Shown in pieces: positions 56,262 to 64,000 of a DNA stretch of 64,000 nt (its first letter is position 1; the number at the start of each line of letters is the position of its first letter). The stretch spans positions 420,292,257 through 420,356,256 of the forward strand of contig NC_081415.1 of assembly GCF_030272615.1 (NCBI RefSeq), written 5' to 3'. This DNA is from Cryptomeria japonica. Lineage: Eukaryota; Streptophyta; Pinopsida; Cupressales; Cupressaceae. Below the pieces are notes generated by a model. The model saw nothing but the letters and a program-made list of their open reading frames with translations. It searched no databases and was not told the origin of the DNA. The position numbers and the translations under genes were made by a program.

Positions 56262-57560
56262 TTTTTTTATGAATCTTCTTGTTCTAGCAAATCTCCCAAG
56301 GATACCTTTGTTGTTGAGATGTATAAAAGAAGTGGTTTTTCTCTTATTGGTGACACCAATATAGGTGTAATCATCAGATTTTGCTAAAACTGACCAAAGG
56401 ATTCTTCACATTTTACCTCCCATTTGAAAGGGACATTTTTTCTGTAGTAAATGAGTGAAAGGCAGACATTTGTCGGCCAGTTGCAAGATTAATCTTCTGA
56501 TGGATTGCAACCTTCCTTATAACAATCTTAATTGGCTAATGTTTCTAGGAGGCAACATCTCCATGATCTCTTGTACTTTTTCTAGATCTACCTCAATGCC
56601 TTTTTTTGACACTATGTATCCCATGAGTTTTCCATATGTGACTCTAGATACACACTTCTTTGGATTTAGCCATAAATTGAATTTTTCCAAGTGTTGAAAG
56701 ATATGATCCAGGATCTCTAGATGTCCTTCCCTTGTGAATTATATGGATAGAAAGTCATCTATATAGTCCTCCATGAATATGTGCATCATGTCATGGAAGA
56801 TTATGGTCATAGTGTATTGATAGGTCACTCCTGAAATCTTCAATGCGAAGAGCATGACATTCGAACAATAGGTACCCCATGGGCATGTAAAAGTTGTTTT
56901 GTCCTAGTCTTTAGGTGTTATTTTGATCTAATTTTAACCTGAGAAACCATCCATGAGCAATAACATGGTGTTTCATGTTGTTAAGTCCAAAATTGTGTCT
57001 ATACTAGGTAAAGGAAAAGTCATCCTTCAGACAAGCCTTATTAAGGTCTCTAAAATCCATGCATATCCTGATGCTCTTGTCTAGTTTTGATACAGGTACA
57101 ATGTTGGAAATCCATTCTGCATAGTCAATCAACTAGATGAATCCTACATCTAGTAGTTTTTGCAATTCCTCTTTGACTATAAGTGCTACATGTGGGTTCA
57201 TCTTTCTCAACTTTTTCTTTACTGGCTTAGCTTGGGGAGCTATGGATAAGTGGTGCATGATTAAATCTGGATCTATCCCTAGCATATCAGGATATGACCA
57301 AACAAAATTGATTTGATTTTCTTCAAAAAACTTTGTAAATTTTTCTCTCTTCTGATCTGTTAATGATTCGGTCAGGTATATGGTCTTTGTTGCTTCTTCA
57401 GTGCCGATGTTGATTGATTGTGTTGGATCAATAAATATTGATGATCTTTCCTAATAATGATAAGGAAGAGTGTCAAGTATTTCATCCATCAATGCCTCAA
57501 AGAGGTTTTCACTATTGGATATTATATTTATTTTTACTTTTTTGTGATCTAACACTGTCA
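56262..57560 (-). pseudogene. Tat element B reverse transcriptase and start of RNase H
   Basis: Minus-strand counterpart of 13640-14700. From 57240 down it reads 'KLRKMNPHVALIVKEELQKLLDVGFI', then 'FPLPSIDTILD' after a frame change, 'CPWGTYCSNVML' and 'EDYIDDFLS' with the catalytic YIDD at 56754-56765. 'GYIVSKKGIEVDLEKVQEIMEM' and 'LLLYISTTKVSLGDLLEQED' follow. Sequence matching element A ends at about 56262 in the first RNase H. The aRNH and integrase are absent. Numerous stops make it dead. Confidence 0.85.
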
Positions 57561-58790
57561 TTGTATGGATTTCATCGTTAGATCAATTTTTCGCTTGATT
57601 TTTTTTGTGACTAAAAGACTTGGCACTCCCCTAGTTGAAATTTTTGTTATAAGATTCGCTAGTGGAACATGTTTATGTATTTACTAAATAGAGGTGATGG
57701 ACAATATCATCATCATCTTGGAAGATGGGTATTTTAAGCGGTTTTGTTTGTTCCCAATCAATGAGTTCGGGATGTACCAATGGTACGGAACCATCTGGTG
57801 GGTTAAGGTCTAAAGTACTAAGGGTCATGATGGAAATATTGTCAAGGTTTGTGATAGCAAAGTTGAGATCTATGATATCACTCTCCTTGGGATCGTCTAT
57901 CTCATTCTCAATCTGATCTTCACTAGAATCATCAATATGTTGTGGTCCAATTCAAATGGTCTAAACCTTGAGATTTTTCCTACATAGAGTATCGGTGCAT
58001 ATGTTTGTATCACATCAATATATTTATCTTCATGGGTCTCCTTAGATGGTGAAAGTGAATCTAACTCCCATTCATTTGAGTTTGTTTCAGAACTAGCTTG
58101 CTATCTATGGATTTGTTCATAGAGATTTTGGGTAGCTTCTTAAATTTTGATAGAAAGTTCTTGTTTTTTCTCATATTCCTCCTCTTGTTGTTTACAGACT
58201 ACTACTTCTTTTTGTTGTTTGTGAGTTGCTTCTTCATTTTGTTTGCGAGCAACTTCTTCTTCTTGTGTGCGAACTGGAATGTCCTATCCAAAACCGAGTC
58301 CTAATTTGTCTTTAACATTTTGAGAAGGAAGTTGTAAAGTTTCTAGAATGCCTTCTTTTCTTTTTCCAATAGGAACATTGCCATCATATCCCATATTTTG
58401 CATGATTTTGAACCCTTCACAATATTTTTTATGTTTGTACTTTGATATTTAAAGCTACTTCTTTGGTTTCTTCTTCTTCCTTGTATAGCCAATTTAGGAT
58501 GTCCTTATCATCAGATTCATCTGCTAGAGTTCCTGCTTTGACAAATGTAACATCAAGGAGCTGGATAGGATGTGAATATTGTTTCTTAGATGTTGATGGT
58601 TGTCCATGAGATCTTGGTGAAACTGGTAGTTTTGATAGACATAGGGAATGCTCAAAAGAATACTCTTCCACACCCTTATCATTTAGCTGAATATTTTTCT
58701 CAAAATCTATTGATAAAGCTTTGAGTTGGATTTTACTCCTTCATGAAGTAGAAGCTAGAGCTTCCATGTTGTGTGGTACCAAAACATCTT
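57561..58790 (-). pseudogene. Tat element B G-patch and coiled-coil linker
   Basis: Counterpart of 12290-13640. The G-patch reads CEGFKIMQNMGYDGNVPIG (about 58420-58370). The Gln/Glu/Lys-rich helix (EEEVARKQNEEATHKQQKEVV and QQEEEYEKKQE, 58270-58130) is longer and cleaner than in A. An 80-codon frame lies at 58671-58429. Elements C and E do not show this Q/E/K helix, so it marks the A/B family. Confidence 0.7.
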
Positions 58791-59603
58791 AAGCTACCTT
58801 GAGATTATTGTAGTACTAAAAGGGATTAGAATCTGTTGAGATTGATATTTCTTGTCCATTGTAGAGAAATTTCAAATATTGGTGGTATGTAGATGGCACT
58901 ATTTGCATTTTATGGATCCAAGGTTGACCCAAGAGTATCTTATAGGATAAGTCTATTTCCAAGACTTGTCATATTGTATCTTTTTGAATTGGTCCCACTT
59001 TAATGGGAAATACCACCAATCCTTCTTATGATCTCTCTTCATCATCATAAGCTTTAATGGTTATCTTTCTTTTAGGATCTAAAGACTCTTCTCAAAAGCC
59101 CAATGTACGAATAATCTTTAAAGTACAAATATTTAGACCAGCTCCTCCATCTATTAATACATGTTTGATTCAATGTTTCTATATTAACACATTGATATGG
59201 AGGGGATTAATTTACAAATGACTCAAGGAGATGTCATCATTCTCAAAAAGTGATAGATTGTGAGGAGTAGTTAAATGCCCCATCATGGCTTGGAATTGAT
59301 CGACATCCAGTTTGTTTGGTATTGTGGTGTCCATTAAAGATCTTTCTAGAATATCCTTATGCACAAGTGAGATTTTAAGAAGTTCTAGTATGGATATTTG
59401 TGCTAGTGTCTATTGTAATTTGTCTACTAGATTGTATTGATTGAAGGAATAGTAGATGTTTTAGATGTGTTCCCTTTCAATAGAAACTTAGAATGCCCTC
59501 ATGTGGTCACATTTACTAGTCTATGTTATTATTTATCCTTGAATTTGATGAAATTTATTTGATTGTCAGATGTTGAAATGTGATTGATGACATTGTCATA
59601 AGT
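58791..59603 (-). pseudogene. Tat element B protease
   Basis: At about 59165-59120 the minus strand reads VLIDGGAGLNICTLK, the best preserved retropepsin loop of the Tat copies here (D-G-G-A-G). '[10 protein letters not shown]' in a shifted frame near 58925 corresponds to the GRPWIHEMK end. The spacer before it is riddled with stops. Confidence 0.75.
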
Positions 59604-60065
59604 TTAATTCACTTTTCCCCCTTTATTGTTTGATGAAGAGGGTTCTCCCTTTTCATAATCAGGAAGAAGGTCTTTGAATGCTCCATGATCATCATTTGTT
59701 TTTTTTCTTCCTTCCACCGTTATGTCACCTTTGTCTAGGAAGTCTTGAACTAAATAATTTAATCTTTCGCAATCATTAGTTCTATGACCTTTGCTTCTAT
59801 AAAACTGACAATGATGTGCGTCATTCCACCATGTTGGTTTGACTTCTATTGAGATATTGAGACAAGGCAAATCTTGTTGAAAGGCACGGGTTTTTAAAAA
59901 TTCTTCATCAAACTCATTTCCATGATCGTGTAGATAATCATGAAAATGATGTAAGAATGTACAATGTTTTAACAAGAGTTTTTGATTTATGTAAATAAAT
60001 ATTTCCTTCTTTAGGATTTTCTTTTGACTAGGTTTCCCTATCTTCAATTGATGATAAATGATCAT
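59604..60065 (-). pseudogene. Tat element B gag with clean deletion of the capsid domain
   Basis: A 153-codon frame opens at ATG 60065 (MIIYHQLKIGKPSQKK) and matches the start of A gag up to 'KTRAFQQDLPCLNISIE'. It then continues without a stop in 'VKPTWWNDAHHCQFYRSKGHRTNDC', which in A lies 1.4 kb further on. The whole capsid region is missing, yet the Cys/His motif (C-x2-Y..H-x4-C; A has H where B has Y) follows in frame and the end is 'LPDYEKGEPSSSNNKGG'. The fused frame is intact while the rest of B is broken. Confidence 0.8.
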
Positions 60066-61905
60066 ACAAGTGATTGAGATTGTTTGAAACTTTTAATCTT
60101 TGTTGAGAGTGCTAGTTTGATGTGAGATACCTAAGTAAAAATAGGAAAGATCCTCCCTATTGATGAGACTTAGTTAATCTAATGTGGAGTTTTGTTTCAT
60201 GATAAAGGATGATGTATCCTGATAGTGAAACTCTACTGAAAATTATAGATCAGATTGATAATTGCGCACTTTGTGTTATTTGATCTAAAGCTTATATAAA
60301 ATAACTACACTTGTGATAACCTGATTTTCCAAGTTTAAACTATTGTTTGATGACAAACAAACTCTACTCTGAAAAGGGTGTCTAAAAATGATTCCAATTT
60401 TCTAGGAAAATTTCAATTTTTACCCTCTGTCCAAGGTGATAAATAGTTAAAAGATCTATGCACTACAACCAACAATGTATGCACTAAAAGATCTCATCAA
60501 TGCATTATTTTGTTCCATCTATGCACTATGATGTCCCATAGATGTGCTAAATTGTCATACCTATGCACTAAATTGGGACTAAGACTGACTATTTTGACTG
60601 TGTTGTAGGTTTGAATTTTTTTTCTTGTTTGATGCGCTATTGTTGATACTTGATGTGATAATGTTTTCTATAAATGTGCTACTAGATGTTCTTAATGCAT
60701 TGTTTTGGTGATTCAATGCCCTAAAAGACTGTCTCAATGCGCTAATATAAGATGTTAATGCACTAAAATGTTTTGTTGATTACAAATTTTGATAATTCTA
60801 TGTTCTTTTTTGTAAAAATTATGAGTGTTTAATAGATGATCTTTTGAAAAATGACTAAAAACACAACATCCAACAATAAGACTGTTGTTTTCGATTTGTT
60901 TCACCCTATAATCTAAATAATGAGTGTATGTTCAAGGATCTTTTCAAATCCCTTTTGTTTTCACTGGTTTAAACAATAAAGATAAATCAGTTGGACTTTC
61001 CTATTCTCATGGATCATTAATAATACCACAACCCATATCTTGGAACCCCTTCAGCTCAAACAACCTTGTCACACCCTAAGGTGCGCCCGTGTTTTTGCCT
61101 TTTTCCAAATTTTGAACCAAAGAGATTGCTTGTCAATTGGATTATTTTCTTGGGAGTCGTATGGTGAGTTCTTGGGGGCAAATTCTTTTACACCCTTGCA
61201 CTGTGATACTATAATATTTGGATAACTAACTCAGTTTGGCTTCTATCTTTAAAGTTCATACTAAGGGTTATGTTTGGTGCGTTAATGATACTCCCTCAAG
61301 AGGCTTCCCAACCTTTAAAACAAAGGCTTTACGTATCACAAGGATACCGAGGTAAGGCTATCAGTGAACACTATTGTTGGATGTGATTTTCATCATAATT
61401 TACATTTGATTATAATAGGTTAGAATACTTGGTGTTAGCCATTCCCCATTTTGGTCATTCCCCTCTCACTGGCCTTATGGGCTTCTCGGAAGGGAAGACC
61501 TGCTAACGAATTTAACCTAATTGCAATAAATAAAAGAGTGAGTCTGACATTTTGGTCACCCAATTAAGGGGCGAGCATATGCCTATCACAAAACAAAGCA
61601 GATATGTTAGTTCATTAATCCTCTACAATAAGAAGATGAAATCTAACTTTTTCTTTTTAGCTTGCACCAAAATAAGATGTGAGCTACTTGCAAAGAAAAG
61701 AAGGTTCTTTTGTTGTTCTTTTTATCCTTTGCAAGAAAATAAAGTGAAGTTCTTTTTATGGCACCAAATGAAATGTGAAGTTATTTTTATCTAGCACAAA
61801 ATGAAGTGTCAGATTCCTTTTAGCCTTGCAAGATAAAAAATGTGGAGTTCCTTTTAAACCTTTGTAACAAGAAATGAAAACTTGAAAACTTGAAAAATGT
61901 GGACA
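60066..61905 (-). other. LTR/leader region of Tat element B
   Basis: Inverted copy of 7377-9564, without the TRIM. The GCGCAT-word array lies at 60460-60780. It starts at TGTCCACA (minus strand, 61905) directly beside the third fragment of gene X, exactly as in element A. No PBS is recognised. Confidence 0.55.
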
Positions 61906-62062
61906 TCTCTTTGGGACTGTGGTTATATGCATGCCCAAAATTAATGTTATGAGGAACATTTTTCTCAAAAAATGTATTTTTTATTTGGTCATAACCCTCC
62001 AAGGCTCTTTGATAAGATCATGAAGTTATTAAGGCCTAAAGGAAGGCAACAAGAGATCTTCT
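61906..62062 (+). pseudogene. Accessory gene X, fragment 3
   Basis: About 155 bp match X copy 1 and copy 2 from the GYMHAQN motif (about 61921-61941) through 'TTGGTCATAACyCTCCAAGG' to 'GGCAACAAGAGAT'. It is cut at 62062, where GCGCAT words begin. Its left border is the same as that of copy 1. Confidence 0.65.
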
Positions 62063-62250
62063 AGCGCATAGGTTATTTTAGCGTATAGGGTACTTAGTTT
62101 AGCGCGTTGATGTGATCTTTTAGTGCATAGGGTAATTTAGCGCATTGATATGGTCTTTTAGCGCATAGATGGCACATAGTAGTGCATTGATGGTTTTAGC
62201 ACTTAGGTGCAATGTTTTGGCATTTTGATGAGACAGTTTAGCGCATATAG
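62063..62250 (+). repeat. GCGCAT-word array in front of the PMD gene
   Basis: Eight to ten words such as TTTAGCGCATAG, TTAGCGCATTGAT and TTTTAGTGCATAG lie at 15-30-bp spacing, in the same orientation as the array of element A and opposite to that of B. The next coding sequence downstream is the plus-strand PMD gene. It could be a control region or an LTR remnant. Confidence 0.6.
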
Positions 62251-62489
62251 ACTAGAGAAGTAAAAAGTTGATTTTGTTGCCTCCTTTTTTATTTGTTTTT
62301 TATCAGTTTCGATTAGCATGATGTTAATGCTATATAGGATAGATGATGATTGGCATCATAATGAATGAGATTCAATGATAAGTGCTAAAAAAGGTTGATT
62401 AAAATCTTACATGAGTTGATTAGGTTGATTGAGAGATTGATTAACTGAATGCTAATACAATGATGTGATATGATTGTAGGAGGATTTAG

Positions 62490-63640
62490 GTGTATTGCAA
62501 TCTTAGGAGCGATACCTGAAGACATGGGCACTGATACCTCGTCTAGTGCAAGCAGATTTGTATATCATTTCTAGATGTGGATTATCATAATTGCTTGATA
62601 TGCCCTGGTATAGGATTAATACGAGTTTATTGACGGCTTTGGCTGAGAGGTGACAGTGAGAATAACACCTTTCATTTACCCACTGGCGAGATGATAGTTA
62701 CGCTAGAGGATGTCTATAGGATTGTGCGTATCCTAGTGAATGAGAGATTTTTATGTATATACCGATGCACTCATGCAGATATTTGATGATGACCAGATCT
62801 ACAACTATGACATCTCATGGCAGGAGATCTTTGATTTGTATGATCCATTAACCTCCGTGTTGGTTGGAATTTTTTTGGTGGATTTCTATGTCTTGACCAT
62901 AGGTCAAAGGGACTATCTATTGGTTGGGGTCGAGTGCTAGAGAGGATGGTTACATAGGGTACACGATATGCATGGGGTTCTTGTATGCTGGCACATCTAT
63001 ACCATGATCTTCATCGGGTAGTGTACGTTGGTGCTACTAGCTTATCAGCAGGGGTGACAATACTATAGATTTGGTCATGGGAGCACCTAGTTGTTACACA
63101 TCGCTTGGCGGCTAGGAATCGACTAGTCAGGAGACCCTGTGTGTATGGATATAGAGGTGTTATCATCCAATGAAAGTTAGGCAAACTTGATTATTGGAGG
63201 CGAGTTTTGGATGATTTGGACACAGTCATCTATAGACCATACTTGGATTGTGAGCCATGGCCAAAGGATTCTCTCAAGATGCCTTATGCATTTACTTCCA
63301 GATATCTGATTGGTGTGACTCCATTTGTTATTGAGAGATTCATTCTTACTCGGGTATTGAGACAGTATGATAGGGTACTCCTCACGGGGCTATGCTATAT
63401 GCAAGCAGGCAATAGGATGTCATAGATTAGGGGCCGAATATTTTAAATGAGATAAAATGTATTGAGTATATTTCACTTGGGGCATAAGATTGGTGTTATT
63501 TTCATGGTACCACAGATGGGGCTATGACAAGGGATTACTCTCAATATCTTCTAGCACATCCATTTCTAAGGCTATCTTGTCTAGAGGAGCCAATGCCTTC
63601 TTTTGATGATGATGAGGAGAGACAACCATGATAGGTACCT
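62490..63640 (+). pseudogene. Plant mobile domain (PMD) gene, near complete but frameshifted
   Basis: The core reads 'NNTFHLPTGEMIVTLEDVYRI' (62661-62725), then 'DISWQEIFDLYDPL', 'WGSCMLAHLYHDLHR' (about 62970-63015), 'VTILQIWSWEHLVVTHRL', 'LDDLDTVIYRPYLDCEPW' (about 63207-63265) and 'YLIGVTPFVIERFI'. These are the successive blocks of the PMD. At least two frameshifts (near 62735 and 62940) and stops inactivate it. The end 'YLLAHPFLRLS..EEP..FDDDEE' (63540-63620) matches the antisense copy behind element C and leads into the Gly/Asp-rich tract. Cellular PMD proteins (MAIN, MAIL1) act in transposon silencing and genome stability. This copy is surely element-borne, because it occurs twice beside Tat debris. 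Confidence 0.8.
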
Positions 63641-63960
63641 AGATGGCGGAGAGGTCAAGATGAGGTGGAGGAGGAGATGGTGGAGGAGGTGATGATGGGG
63701 GTGATGGTGGAGGTGATGGTGATGGTGGGAGTGATGGTGGGGAAGGAGATGGTGGTGATGGAGAAGATGGTGGTAGTGGAGGAGGTGGTGGTGGTGGAGG
63801 AGGAGGTTTCTCTAGCAACTTAGGGAAGTGGAGATATAAGAGATAGTTGACGAGTGATTGGGAGACCTGGGTAGTTAGGAGGAGGAGATTCGGGAGACCT
63901 CTTCAGCAAGCTACAGGTGGGATAGATGCCCCTAGGGAGGGAGAAACACAACAGTAGGCA
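63641..63960 (+). repeat. GGTGATGG-type low-complexity tract, likely Gly/Asp-rich tail of the PMD gene
   Basis: Between 63655 and 63810 nearly every triplet is GGA, GGT, GAT or GTG in irregular order, for example 'GGTGATGGTGATGGTGGG'. In one frame it encodes an almost pure Gly/Asp/Ser tail followed by 'FSSNLGKWRYK'. It is contiguous with the PMD end and may be its C-terminal extension. Triplet-repeat slippage is the likely origin. Confidence 0.7.
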
Positions 63961-64000
63961 GGGCCACCATAGGTACATATTAGGGTGGCTTCATACCAAC

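Overview
This window looks like transposon-filled intergenic DNA from a land plant with a large genome. A conifer or another gymnosperm is plausible, but I cannot prove it from the sequence. I found no convincing single-copy host gene, tRNA or rRNA. Almost every coding trace belongs to an LTR retrotransposon, mostly the Tat/Ogre branch of Ty3-gypsy. These are recognised by a G-patch segment between protease and reverse transcriptase (RT) and by a second, archaeal-type RNase H (aRNH) after the normal one. Most copies are old and broken by frameshifts and by stop codons that look like C-to-T or G-to-A decay.

Layout, left to right. A minus-strand gag start with an array of primer-binding-site-like motifs (1-1.05 kb), then LTR-like DNA and a Copia-type LTR (3.77-4.68 kb). 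An antisense accessory gene of unknown function, called X here (5.57-7.38 kb, minus). Tat element A (7.4-16.8 kb, plus), with a 371-bp TRIM nested in its leader. A 5-kb A-rich non-coding tract (17.4-22.6 kb). The LTR of an Ogre-like element F, holding a nested 904-bp Copia solo LTR with a perfect TAGGA duplication, followed by a PBS and a long unknown ORF (22.6-27.5 kb). Tat element E with the best preserved pol (27.5-32.8 kb). A stray LTR (32.8-33.8 kb). Tat element C (33.85-42.6 kb), whose integrase is split by a very young, non-autonomous Copia element (39003-41819) with two LTRs that look identical and a perfect ATTAT duplication. A plant mobile domain (PMD) pseudogene antisense to C (44.3-45.56 kb). 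A 92-93-bp coding-like tandem repeat (48.4-48.9 kb). Chromovirus-like element D (49.6-54.6 kb). A second copy of X (54.66-56.02 kb). Tat element B on the minus strand, the same family as A (56.26-61.9 kb). A third fragment of X, then a second PMD pseudogene on the plus strand (62.5-63.45 kb) that runs into a Gly/Asp-rich tail at the window end.

How it fits together. A and B are one family in inverted orientation about 45 kb apart. Both show the same order: X on the opposite strand, then a 2-kb LTR/leader rich in TTTAGCGCAT words, then gag. C carries a PMD gene antisense behind pol, the place where Tat elements such as Grande are known to carry antisense ORFs. The most interesting material is therefore the accessory cargo (X, PMD and the ORF of F) and the young Copia derivative with its GC-rich, hairpin-forming leader, rather than the standard gag-pol genes.
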